From Acidobacteriota bacterium (GTDB lineage Bacteria > Acidobacteriota > Terriglobia > Terriglobales > Acidobacteriaceae): 64,000 nucleotides of DNA. This document shows, one piece after another, positions 1 to 8,836 of this stretch (its first letter is position 1; each line of letters begins with the position of its first letter). The position numbers were made by a program, and so were the translations under genes. The stretch spans positions 186,001 to 250,000 of the forward strand of contig JAFDVP010000013.1 in NCBI GenBank assembly GCA_018268895.1. Reading direction: 5' to 3'. The notes under the pieces were generated by a model. That model made no database searches and was not told where the DNA came from. It worked only from the letters and a program-made list of their open reading frames with translations.

Positions 1-673
<673 letters not shown>

Positions 674-683
674 CGATCGACGT

Positions 684-706
684 TGGCGGCCGTCGCATGG
701 CCGCCA
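684..706 (+). terminator. Hairpin just after atpD
   Basis: A perfect 8-bp GC stem (TGGCGGCC/GGCCGCCA) with a 7-base loop lies 10 bases after the atpD stop. There is no U-run after it, so it may be an mRNA-stabilising or partial-termination structure rather than a true terminator. Confidence 0.35.
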
Positions 707-718
707 GCTACGTTTCGC

Positions 719-829
719 AGTTGTTGCACTTTTGAAGTCGCATCTTTGAAGTTGTTGCATCTTTAGGAGTCATTGCATCTTTAGAAGTTGTTGCAACGTT
801 CGAGCATTGCTTTGATGGAGTTGTTGCTT
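719..829 (+). repeat. Degenerate short tandem repeats between atpD and atpC
   Basis: About five to six degenerate units of the form GAAGTTGTTGCATCTTTA occur in a row: around 719, 734, 748, 767, 784 and 817. They fill the first third of the atpD-atpC gap. No open reading frame of interest overlaps them. Function unknown. Confidence 0.6.
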
Positions 830-834
830 CCAGG

Positions 835-860
835 AATGCCAAGGCTTCAGCCTTGGCATT
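835..860 (+). terminator. Perfect 11-bp hairpin in the atpD-atpC gap
   Basis: AATGCCAAGGC, loop TTCA, then the exact complement. It is followed by CTCTGGGG, not a U-run, so intrinsic termination is doubtful. It is a strong RNA structure between two genes whose products are needed in different amounts. Confidence 0.4.
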
Positions 861-883
861 CTCTGGGGCCATCGAAGAAAAAT

Positions 884-1002
884 GGGGCTTTAGCCCCTGG
901 GGTTTCAAAACTGTTTTGTTAAGGGCACGGCTGGCAGCCCAGGGTTTTCGCCTTGGGTCTCCGTCCCGCAAAGAATCAAGCAAGAAAGGGGCTTTAGCCC
1001 CT
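884..1002 (+). repeat. Pair of REP-like GGGGCTTTAGCCCC palindromes
   Basis: Two near-identical short palindromes (GGGGC-TTTA-GCCCC), each within AANGGGGCTTTAGCCCCTGNGGT, lie at 884-897 and 987-1002. Between them is another imperfect inverted repeat (CCCAGG...CCTTGGG). The second copy ends directly before the atpC ribosome-binding site (GAGG at 1003-1006). The pair looks like an extragenic palindromic element inserted between atpD and atpC. Confidence 0.65.
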
Positions 1003-1012
1003 GAGGTCCAAG

Positions 1013-1444
1013 ATGGCTGAACAAAACCAATCCGGACTCCTCGCCGTCCGTCTCGTCACACCGGACCGCGTCCTCCTGGACGCGACCGCCGAGGCCGTCG
1101 AGCTTCCGTCGATGTCGGGCTACCTCGAGGCCCTCTACGGCCACGCACCGCTGCTCGCCGAGCTGAGCGCGGGGGAAGTCCGCCTGCACGGCGGCACCTC
1201 TGGCGACCAGAAATTCTTCGTCGCCTGGGGATTCGTCGAGGTGCTCCCGGAGCGTGTCACCATCCTCGCCGAGACGGCCATGCACCCCAACGAGATCAAT
1301 GTCGCCGAGGCGAAGGAGGAGCTCGCCGAGGGCGAGAAGCTCTGGAACGAGGCCGGCGACGACGGCCAGAAGTACGACGAGGCCAACGCCATCACTCGCC
1401 AGGCAGAGGAGAAGATCGCCTCCGCCGAGCGCAACGGCCACTAG
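1013..1444 (+). CDS. atpC: F1Fo ATP synthase subunit epsilon
   Basis: 143 aa. The N-terminal beta-sandwich is recognisable from LAVRLVTPDRVLLDATAEAV and SGYLEALYGHAPLLAELSAG, followed by a C-terminal two-helix domain rich in Ala and Glu. Epsilon is part of the central stalk and couples and regulates F1. The ATG at 1013 has GAGG six bases upstream. The gene is separated from atpD by repeats, and a clear terminator follows at 1474, so this is the operon end. Confidence 0.96.
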   Translation: MAEQNQSGLLAVRLVTPDRVLLDATAEAVELPSMSGYLEALYGHAPLLAELSAGEVRLHGGTSGDQKFFVAWGFVEVLPERVTILAETAMHPNEINVAEAKEELAEGEKLWNEAGDDGQKYDEANAITRQAEEKIASAERNGH

Positions 1445-1473
1445 ATTTCCCTGTTATACCTTTCCTTTCGAGA

Positions 1474-1502
1474 AGCCGCCCCTCACCGGGCGGCTCTTTT
1501 TT
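1474..1502 (+). terminator. Rho-independent terminator of the atp operon
   Basis: AGCCGCCC/GGGCGGCT stem with a 6-base loop (CTCACC), followed by C and six T residues. It lies 30 bases after the atpC stop and has all the marks of an intrinsic terminator. Confidence 0.9.
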
Positions 1503-1567
1503 CTCGATAAAGGAAGCGCTGCCGCTAATGCGTGGGATGAACTCCATCTCACCCCGCCACGGTTTGT

Positions 1568-1740
1568 ACTCTCACTTATTTGTCATCCTGAGCGGAGCTC
1601 GAACCTTATAACTCTCACTTATTTGTCATCCTGAGCGGAGCGTAGCGAAGTCGAAGGACCTGCATTTTGCATCGCTCGCCCGCCGCTGAATAGGCAGGCC
1701 CGCGTGTCATTCCGAGCGTAGCCGGGCAATCCCCGTATTC
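1568..1740 (+). repeat. Dispersed GTCATCCTGAGC repeat, tandem 31-bp copies
   Basis: The 31 bases beginning ACTCTCACTTATTTGTC occur at 1568-1598 and again at 1611-1641. The second copy continues into AGTCGAAGGACCTGCATTTT, the full half-element seen at 14611 and 15924. A related, diverged stretch (GTGTCATTCCGAGCGTAGCC) follows at about 1704-1740. The gap 1503-1854 contains nothing else recognisable. Confidence 0.8.
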
Positions 1741-1854
1741 TGCCGAAGCAGCGATCCTCTCTCATTTTGGTAAGCGCCAATAACCGATTCCGCACCTCCG
1801 CTCTCAAGTCGTCCCCTCCCGCGCCGATAGGTGCGGGTAAGGACGGCACCTCAC

Positions 1855-2736
1855 ATGAAACCGCAGAGCAATCTTGCAGGCGCACTCGTCATCGCAATAT
1901 CAGTCTTCTCAGCCTCGGCGCAGACACCAAACAGCCGAGACCCGCTCGTCGCTTCAACCGGCGTGCCGTCGCGCTTTATAACGGAGAGCCGCGACGCGTC
2001 GGCCGAAGCGGTCATCCGCCCGATGCCCGCCAGCCCCCCACGCACCTGGAGACCCTTCGCAACTCTCGGCATGGCCGCGCACGCCGGAATCAACGGGGCG
2101 GGGTTCGACGTCGCGGTTCCCGTAGCGCATAAGCTGAATGTTCGCGCGGGCGCGGACTTCTTCAGCTACTCGTTCTCCTTCCAGGAGGAGGGCGCGGACA
2201 TCGGCGCCGCCTTTCGCCTGCGCTCCGGCCACGCGTCGCTCGACTGGTTTCCCTTCGGCGGCCGCTTCCGCATCAGTCCTTTGATGGTTTTTGCCAACAG
2301 CAACCAGGTCCGCGCCACCGCGCTCATTCCCTCGGGCAGCACCCTTTCGCTCAACGGGGGCGACTACATCAGCAGCTACACCGACCCTCTCCACGGCTCG
2401 GGCTCGGTCGGCTTCCGCAAGGTGGCTCCCGGTCTAAGCGTCGGCTTCGGCAACATGGTCCCGCGCACCCGCAGCCACGTCAGCTTCCCGGTCGAGGCGG
2501 GCTTCTACTACGCCGGCCAGCCAACCCTCAAGTTGGACTTCGCCGGCAGCGCCTGCGACCCGCAGTATCCGACCTCGATCGGGTGCCAGCCCGTCATGCA
2601 GGACCCCGGCTTCCAGAAGGACCTCGCGTCCTTCATCGCGCGCAACAACCACAACCTCAGCTACGCGTCCTTCTTCCCCATCTTCTCCGTCGGCGTCAGC
2701 TACTCGTTCGGCAACCAGCAGGGAAGGGTGCACTAG
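1855..2736 (+). CDS. Secreted outer-membrane beta-barrel-like protein
   Basis: 293 aa from the ATG at 1855. A GTG eight codons upstream is possible but would spoil the signal peptide MKPQSNLAGALVIAISVFSA, cut after SAQ/SAQT. The mature protein has alternating hydrophobic/polar stretches, many Gly and aromatic residues, and ends in the barrel-like strand FSVGVSYSFGNQQGRVH. The pattern fits an outer-membrane barrel of the OmpA-like/porin-like type common in Acidobacteriota. No specific family could be named and the cargo is unknown. It stands alone, between the atp operon and the convergent aroDE gene. Confidence 0.7.
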   Translation: MKPQSNLAGALVIAISVFSASAQTPNSRDPLVASTGVPSRFITESRDASAEAVIRPMPASPPRTWRPFATLGMAAHAGINGAGFDVAVPVAHKLNVRAGADFFSYSFSFQEEGADIGAAFRLRSGHASLDWFPFGGRFRISPLMVFANSNQVRATALIPSGSTLSLNGGDYISSYTDPLHGSGSVGFRKVAPGLSVGFGNMVPRTRSHVSFPVEAGFYYAGQPTLKLDFAGSACDPQYPTSIGCQPVMQDPGFQKDLASFIARNNHNLSYASFFPIFSVGVSYSFGNQQGRVH

Positions 2737-2858
2737 CCGGAGGAAGAGTCGAATGAGTCGGCGCTTCTACGGTCACAACACGCCGTTATGATGGCAACAC
2801 GCAGCCATGCTCCGCCATGCAACCCGAATGGCGGTTCATCTCCCGATTGACTGAGAAT

Positions 2859-2881
2859 GGCCCGGCAGATAGCGCCGGGCC
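2859..2881. terminator. Hairpin between convergent genes
   Basis: GGCCCGGC/GCCGGGCC perfect 8-bp stem with a 7-base loop, midway between the convergent barrel-protein gene and aroDE. It lacks a U-run on either strand, but its position suits a bidirectional terminator. Confidence 0.5.
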
Positions 2882-2909
2882 TTCTGACCGCATCGTTCAG
2901 GTATCCGGT

Positions 2910-4688
2910 TCAGGCCTTCTTCTTCGTCTTTGCAGCTGAAGATGCCTTAGCGCCATTCTTCGACGGCACAGCCTTCGCTTGTGCAGCCTTCACGCCATTC
3001 TTAGCTGGCGCAGCCTTCGCCGGGACCGCCTTCTTTGTCTCCGTCTTTGCTGGCGCAGCCTTCGCCGGCTTGCCGTTCGCAGAGTTCGCAGCCTTCCCCG
3101 GCTTGGCCTCAGGCTCAGCCTGTGCCGCAGAAGCGGCCTCGGCCTGCTGCCTGAGCGCGTGGATCACGACCCGCAGCATCTCCTCCTCCGGAGCGGGCTT
3201 GCCTGTCCATATCTCGAACTGACGCGCGCCCTGCTGCACAAACATCTCCACGCCCGTGATGAAGGCGATGCCCTGCTGCCGTGCCATGCGGATCAGCGGC
3301 GTCTCGATCGGGTTGTACACCAGGTCGAAGACCAGCTTCGTGTTCAGGTCCTTCGCCTCGATCAGGTGCGCGCCCTTCTGTCCGGCCATGCCGATCGGAG
3401 TCGCGTTGATGACGACGTCGAACGCAGTCTTCGCGACGGCGTCCTTCTTGATCGTCTTCGCGCCCGCCTGCCGCGCCAGCTTCTGCGCCGTCTCGGGCGT
3501 ACGGTTCAGGATGAAGACCTCGGCCCCGCGGTCGCGCAGTCCAAACACGGCGGCACGTGCAGCGCCTCCCGCGCCCAGCACCAGCGCCTTCGCGCCGCGC
3601 AGCGAGATGCGCTTCTCGAGCGGCCCCACAATTCCTGCGACGTCGGTGTTGAAGCCGTACAGCTTGCCGTCCTGCGCCCGCAGCACCGTATTGCACGCTC
3701 CGATCTTGGCTGAGAGGGGATCGGTGTTCTCCAGGTGCTCCATGATCTCCTGCTTGTGCGGCATCGTAATGCTCAGGCCCTGGATCGGGATCTCCTGCAC
3801 CAGCTTCAACAGATCGCTCACCTTCGTCGCCTGCAACGCAAGATAGACGGCATTCACCGTCTCGCGGCGGAAGGCCGTGTTCATCATGATCGGCGACAGC
3901 GAGCTCTTGATCGGGTTCCCTGCAACGCCGTAGACCTTGGTCGCTGCGTCGACCTGGTCGATGCGGTAGGTCTCGATCAGCGTGCGTGCGGCAATCTGCC
4001 CCGGCCCTGTCTCCTCGCCCTGCGTGGCCGCGGCAAAGGTGAAGGTCGAACCCGCGCGCAGGCCCAGTACGCGCGAGATGATGCCCGCGTCGCCCATGCA
4101 GATGCCGATGATGTTCGCGTTCTCGTTCATGCGCTCGATGAAACGCATCAGCGTCACGTTGTCGGTCAGCGCCTTCGCCGTGGGGACGATCTTGAAGAAG
4201 TCCGGCTGAAAGGGCTGAATGCGCTCGTAGATCTTGTCGAGGTCTTTGGTCGCGTGGAAGTCGTGGTAGCTGACGATCACGGCGATACCGGTGTCGCGCA
4301 GCTTCTGCAACTCACCCTTCTTGAGCGCCTCGGCCGACTCCAGCTCCAGGTCCACCAGGTGAAAGCCCGCGCCGGCCGCCTTGCCGAGGATCTCCATCTC
4401 GTCGGCAACGCTGCCCGTGAACTTGCCTCCGTTCCCCGAGCGTCGACAGGTCGCGATGCCGACCGCGGCCGTGTTCTCCGCGAAGAAGTGCTTCAGCTTT
4501 GGCAATGCGGCCAGCGGCTTTTCCAGGTAGTCCAGCCGGAACTCGAGAAACGGCGTCTCCTTGACCACAGCGCTGGCCTTCTCGACCATCTCGGCGGCGG
4601 TTGACCCGATGATGGCGACGCATACCTTGCCAATCCGGGTACGTAGAAGCTGTGAAGCGGCGGTTTGAGTGGGCACGTTCGTTCTCAT
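2910..4688 (-). CDS. aroDE: Bifunctional 3-dehydroquinate dehydratase / shikimate dehydrogenase
   Basis: 592 aa fusion catalysing shikimate-pathway steps 3 and 4. Residues ~20-240 are a type I dehydroquinase: FLEFRLD (E49, R51), SYHDFH (H142/H145) and the Schiff-base lysine K166 in FFKIVPT. Residues ~250-515 are shikimate dehydrogenase: YGVAGNPIKSSLSP, catalytic K312 in MPHKQE, D349 in NTDV, and the NADP Rossmann motif VLGAGGAARAA at 370-380 with NRT. Fused enzymes of this order are known from plants, chlamydiae and planctomycetes. Unusually, residues ~520-592 are an Ala/Lys/Pro-rich tail with KPAKAAPAK-type repeats like histone H1 or AlgP tails. It is divergent from pgeF. The ATG at 4688 is the only good start. 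Confidence 0.95.
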   Translation of the reverse strand: MRTNVPTQTAASQLLRTRIGKVCVAIIGSTAAEMVEKASAVVKETPFLEFRLDYLEKPLAALPKLKHFFAENTAAVGIATCRRSGNGGKFTGSVADEMEILGKAAGAGFHLVDLELESAEALKKGELQKLRDTGIAVIVSYHDFHATKDLDKIYERIQPFQPDFFKIVPTAKALTDNVTLMRFIERMNENANIIGICMGDAGIISRVLGLRAGSTFTFAAATQGEETGPGQIAARTLIETYRIDQVDAATKVYGVAGNPIKSSLSPIMMNTAFRRETVNAVYLALQATKVSDLLKLVQEIPIQGLSITMPHKQEIMEHLENTDPLSAKIGACNTVLRAQDGKLYGFNTDVAGIVGPLEKRISLRGAKALVLGAGGAARAAVFGLRDRGAEVFILNRTPETAQKLARQAGAKTIKKDAVAKTAFDVVINATPIGMAGQKGAHLIEAKDLNTKLVFDLVYNPIETPLIRMARQQGIAFITGVEMFVQQGARQFEIWTGKPAPEEEMLRVVIHALRQQAEAASAAQAEPEAKPGKAANSANGKPAKAAPAKTETKKAVPAKAAPAKNGVKAAQAKAVPSKNGAKASSAAKTKKKA

Positions 4689-4850
4689 GTCTACAATCGG
4701 GGTATCTTACAGATAACGCGGTTTCGATGCAAATTTTTGTTGAAAGATAAGGTAGTTAGCGCTCTCTCGTCCAGCGACTCTTAGCCTTCCCTCATCAAAC
4801 TGCCTGCGTGTGGGAAAGTCAACGGGCAAACGTCTTAGAATGAGGCAATT

Positions 4851-5684
4851 ATGGTGGAAATCGAGAGTAAAAGCGTAGCCTCCTGGAAGAACTTCCCCTG
4901 GCTGCGTCACGGCTTCAGCACCCGGCAGGGCGGCGCGTCCGCCGCCTACGGTGGAAAAAGCCTCAACCTTGGCTGGACCAAGGAAGACGACCCCGCGCAT
5001 GTGCGGCAGAACCGCGGCGCCTTCGTCCAGGCCGTCAGCCGGCCCGGCGAGCCGATGCAACTGGTGACCATCCGCCAGGTCCACTCCGGGGTAGTCAGGG
5101 TTGTCGGCGAGGAGGCGTTTCAAGGAACGCTGGAGACCTCCGAGGGCAAGGCCGTTCTCGAAGGCGATGGCCTGGTGACGAATGTGCTGGGAGTGCTTCT
5201 TGCGGTAGGAACGGCGGACTGCGTACCCGTCCTCGTCGTCGATCCCATCCACCGGGCCGTCGGAGCCTTTCACGCCGGATGGCGCGGCACCGTTGCCGGA
5301 ATCGTGCAGCAGGGAATCGCCCTCATGCAGCAGCAGTACGGATCGCACCCCGGTGAGATGATGGCCGCCGTCGGTCCCTCCATCGGCGCCTGCTGCTACG
5401 CCGTGGGCGAAGAGGTGCGCCATCAGTTCGCCGCCCGCTTTCTCTACGCGCAGGACCTGTTCGTTTCGCGTTCCAACGATGGAGCGGCGCAGCTTTATGT
5501 CGACCTGTGGGAGGCCAACCGGCGCCAGCTCATCGACGCGGGCGCAGCCCCGGAGCGCGTCACCATGATCGGCGAGTGCACGGCATGTGCCCGCACCGCC
5601 AGCGGCGAGCGGCGATACTTCTCGCACCGCGCCGAGCGCGGCACAGCCGGCCGTATGTTGAATGCCATCGGCATCGCCCGATAG
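4851..5684 (+). CDS. pgeF: Peptidoglycan editing factor PgeF (laccase-domain/YfiH family)
   Basis: 277 aa, usual length for the family. The three metal ligands are present: H78 in RQVHSG, C124 in GTADCVP and H141 in FHAGWRG. The tail motifs AAVGPSIGACCY and YFSHRAERGTAGRM are also typical. Members were long annotated as polyphenol oxidases or laccases. Work on relatives shows purine-nucleoside phosphorylase/adenosine deaminase activity and removal of L-Ser-containing mis-synthesised peptidoglycan precursors. It starts 162 bases from the divergent aroDE. Confidence 0.93.
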   Translation: MVEIESKSVASWKNFPWLRHGFSTRQGGASAAYGGKSLNLGWTKEDDPAHVRQNRGAFVQAVSRPGEPMQLVTIRQVHSGVVRVVGEEAFQGTLETSEGKAVLEGDGLVTNVLGVLLAVGTADCVPVLVVDPIHRAVGAFHAGWRGTVAGIVQQGIALMQQQYGSHPGEMMAAVGPSIGACCYAVGEEVRHQFAARFLYAQDLFVSRSNDGAAQLYVDLWEANRRQLIDAGAAPERVTMIGECTACARTASGERRYFSHRAERGTAGRMLNAIGIAR

Positions 5685-5748
5685 CGTACATCGTCTCATC
5701 GTGCAATCTCCCAGCGCCGGGATCCGCGCGCAAGCAACAGAACTGCGC

Positions 5749-8700
5749 CTACTCGCTCTCCACCTCGCCGATGTTCGAGATCGGATGCCCCGGCCGCCGC
5801 CTGAGCAGCAGCGGCATCACAAACAGGATGGCGATCACCGTCGTTACCATGCCTCCTACCACGACGCGGGCCAGCGGCTGCTGCGCCTGCGCTCCGATGC
5901 CGTGTGAGAGCGCTGCGGGCAGAAGTCCGAGACCGGCGGCCATGCACGCCATCACGACCGGCCGCATCTCGTCGACGCAGCCGTGTTCAAGTCCTTTGCC
6001 GTCCACGCTCTCGCGCTGCGCACGGCGCACGCCCGACATGAAGACCACCGCGCCCAGCGTCGCCACGCCGATCAGCGACGTAAAGCCGACCGCGGCCGAG
6101 ATACTAAACGGCGTCCCGCTGACGAACAGCGAGACCGTCCCTCCCACCGCCGCGAAGGGAAGCGTCGCAAGCACGATCAGCGCGTCCTTCCACGTGCCGA
6201 ACTGCGTGTAGAGCAGAATGACGATAATGGCCAGCGAAATGGGAATGATGAACGCGAGCCGCTTCTGCTCCTTGCGCAGCGAATCGAACTCGCCCGCCCA
6301 CGTATAGTCGTAGCCGGTCGGCATCGGCACCTGCTGCTTCAGCTTCGCCTGCAACTCGGTGATCGTCGTCGCCAGGTCGCGTCCGCGCACGCTGAACTTG
6401 ATGGGGATGTAGCGGCGTCCGCCCTCGCGGAAGATCTGGAAGCTGCCCTCTCGTATGGAGACCTCGGCGATCTGCCCCAGCGGAATGCGCGTGCCGTCGG
6501 CGGTGGGAATCAGGATCGCGCTGATGGCCTCGGGTGTCGAGCGGTTGATCTCCGGGTAGCGCACTGTCAGGTCGAACCGGCGGTCACCCTGGATGACCTG
6601 CGTCACCGGAGCGCCGCCGATCGCAGCCTGCACCACGGCGTTGATGTCGCCCGACAGAATGCCGTAGCGCGCGGCCTTGGCGCGGTCGATCTGGATCACC
6701 AGCGAAGGCTGTCCGCCCACTTTGAATACACCAACGTCGGCCGTGCCCGGCACAGACCTCATCACCGTCTCAATCTTGGTCGCCAGCGCGGTGAGCGTGT
6801 CGAGATCGTCGCCGAAGAGCTTCAACGAGTTCTCGCCCTTCACTCCCGACATGGCTTCTTCCACGTTGTCCTGGATGTTTTGTGAGAAGTTCAGCTCCAT
6901 GCCCGGATAGCGCGACATGCGGCGGTTGATCTCGTCGATCAGCTTCGCCTTCGTCAGCCCCGGACGCCACTCCTCCTGCGGCTTCAGCGCGGCCGAGATC
7001 TCGATGTTGTTGAAGGTCGAGACGTCGGTGCCGTCGTCGGGCCGCCCCATCTGCGAAACCGTCTGCGTGACCTCCGGCGACTCCGCGATTACCGCGCGAA
7101 GCTTGTTGGCCAGGTCGGCCGACGTGTCGAACGAGATGTCCTGCGGCAGCGTCGCGCGAATCCACAGGTTGCCCTCTTCGAGCGGAGGCATGAACTCGCC
7201 GCCGACCAGCACGAAGCAGAGCACGCCCACGCCAAGCATCGCCGCCGCGCCGATCCACACCAGCGCCGGGACCCGCAGCACATGGTGCAGCGCCTTCTCG
7301 TAGTTGTTCTTCAGCAGGCGGCTCAGCCAGGTGTAGCCATCGCCGACCTTCTGCTCCGCCGGCGCGGTCATATAGCCGAGTACCGGAGCGAAGATCAGCG
7401 CGAACAGCAGCGCGCCCAGCAGCGCGAAACCATACGTCACTGACATCGGCGAGAAGATCTGTCCCGCGACACCTTGCATGGTGAACAGCGGGATAAATGC
7501 GATGAGGATGATGGCCGTCGAGAAGAGCACCGGCGTTGCGGCGTCGGTGACGCCTTCGACAATCAGGTCGCCCGTCTGCTCACCCGGAACGCGCCGCGAC
7601 AGCTTGCGGTAGATGCTCTCGAGCACGATGATCGACGAGTCGACCAGAATGCCGAAGTCGATCGCGCCGATCGAGATCAGGTTCGCCGACCGCCCCGTGA
7701 GCACCATCATGCCGAAGGCGAACAGCACGGCGAAGGGAATCGTCACCGCCGCGATGAAGGTGATGCGCAGGTCGCCGAGCATCAGCAGCAGCACCAGCGT
7801 CACCAGCACCAGCCCCGTCGTGATGACCTCGCGGACCGTGTGTGTAGTGCGGTTGATCAGGTTCGTGCGGTCATAGATCGTGCTGATCTTCATCCCCGGA
7901 GGCAGCAGGCTGCCCGTGTTGAGATACGCGATCTTCTCCTTCAGCGCCTTGAGCGCGGGCAGCGACTTCTCTTCCTTCTGCAGCAGCACGATGCCGAGCA
8001 CGATGTCGTTCTGCTTGTTGCGCCCCACCTGGCCCAGCCGAGGCTGTGCGCCCTCCGACACCTTGCCGACATCGCCGACGGTCACCGGAGCACCGTTCTT
8101 CTCCGCAACGACGATGTGCGCGATGTCGTCGGTCGAGTGAACCTGCCCCAGCGCGCGAATGTTGATGTTCTGGTTGCCAAGCTGGAGGTAGTTTCCTCCC
8201 GCGTTGGCGTTCGACGACTGAATCGCGTTGAGCACCTGCGGCAGCGTCACGCCGAAGGCGAGCAGCTTGTTGGGATCGGCCTCCACCTGGTACTGGCGCG
8301 TGGTGCCGCCGAAGGTGGTGATGTCGATGATGCCCGGCACCTGCTTCAACTCACGCCGTACCAGCCAGTCCTGCGTCGCCTTGATCTCATTGAGCGTGTA
8401 GCCGGGGCCGGTGAGCTGGTAGCGGAAGATCTCGCCGATCGGCGACCACGGCGAGAGCTGCGGTTGCAGATTGTTCGGCAGTTGCAGCGTCTGCAGGCGG
8501 TTCAGCACCTCCTGCCGGTCGCGGAAGTAGTCCGAGTCGAAGCTGAAGTAGAGCTTGACGTCCGACAGGCCGAAGATCGAGATCGAGCGCACCTGGTCGA
8601 GATGCGGCGTGCCGTTCAGCGTCGTCTCCACCGGCACGGTGACTTGCTGCTCCATCTCCTCGGCCGACCACGACGGGTTCTGCGTGATGATCTCGACCAG

Positions 8701-8832
8701 CGGTGGCGATGGGTCGGGGTACGCCTCGATGTCCAGCCGCGACAGCGCGAACGCGCCGGCAGCGAGCATCACCGCGAAGATGATGAGAATGATGGCGCGA
8801 TAGCGTATGAAGAGTCGAATGAGCGATTGCAC
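5749..8832 (-). CDS. czcA: Heavy-metal efflux RND pump (CzcA/CusA family)
   Basis: 1027 aa inner-membrane RND transporter, the proton-driven pump of a tripartite complex. The N-terminus LIRLFIRYRAIILIIFAVML is TM1, followed by the porter domain (QNPSWSAEEMEQQVTVPVE) and the TM4 motif IDFGILVDSSIIVLES with D392, D398 and E405. That triad matches the conserved D-D-E proton-relay residues of HME-type RND pumps, which favours metal ions over drugs. It is the last gene of the operon, four bases after the adaptor stop. Which metal (Co/Zn/Cd, or Cu/Ag) cannot be told. Confidence 0.94.
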   Translation of the reverse strand: MQSLIRLFIRYRAIILIIFAVMLAAGAFALSRLDIEAYPDPSPPLVEIITQNPSWSAEEMEQQVTVPVETTLNGTPHLDQVRSISIFGLSDVKLYFSFDSDYFRDRQEVLNRLQTLQLPNNLQPQLSPWSPIGEIFRYQLTGPGYTLNEIKATQDWLVRRELKQVPGIIDITTFGGTTRQYQVEADPNKLLAFGVTLPQVLNAIQSSNANAGGNYLQLGNQNINIRALGQVHSTDDIAHIVVAEKNGAPVTVGDVGKVSEGAQPRLGQVGRNKQNDIVLGIVLLQKEEKSLPALKALKEKIAYLNTGSLLPPGMKISTIYDRTNLINRTTHTVREVITTGLVLVTLVLLLMLGDLRITFIAAVTIPFAVLFAFGMMVLTGRSANLISIGAIDFGILVDSSIIVLESIYRKLSRRVPGEQTGDLIVEGVTDAATPVLFSTAIILIAFIPLFTMQGVAGQIFSPMSVTYGFALLGALLFALIFAPVLGYMTAPAEQKVGDGYTWLSRLLKNNYEKALHHVLRVPALVWIGAAAMLGVGVLCFVLVGGEFMPPLEEGNLWIRATLPQDISFDTSADLANKLRAVIAESPEVTQTVSQMGRPDDGTDVSTFNNIEISAALKPQEEWRPGLTKAKLIDEINRRMSRYPGMELNFSQNIQDNVEEAMSGVKGENSLKLFGDDLDTLTALATKIETVMRSVPGTADVGVFKVGGQPSLVIQIDRAKAARYGILSGDINAVVQAAIGGAPVTQVIQGDRRFDLTVRYPEINRSTPEAISAILIPTADGTRIPLGQIAEVSIREGSFQIFREGGRRYIPIKFSVRGRDLATTITELQAKLKQQVPMPTGYDYTWAGEFDSLRKEQKRLAFIIPISLAIIVILLYTQFGTWKDALIVLATLPFAAVGGTVSLFVSGTPFSISAAVGFTSLIGVATLGAVVFMSGVRRAQRESVDGKGLEHGCVDEMRPVVMACMAAGLGLLPAALSHGIGAQAQQPLARVVVGGMVTTVIAILFVMPLLLRRRPGHPISNIGEVESE

Positions 8833-8836
8833 GCCG

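Noticed and set aside
719..829. A CRISPR array
   Set aside because: The units are short (~17 bases), degenerate and contiguous, without unique spacers, and no cas gene is in the window.
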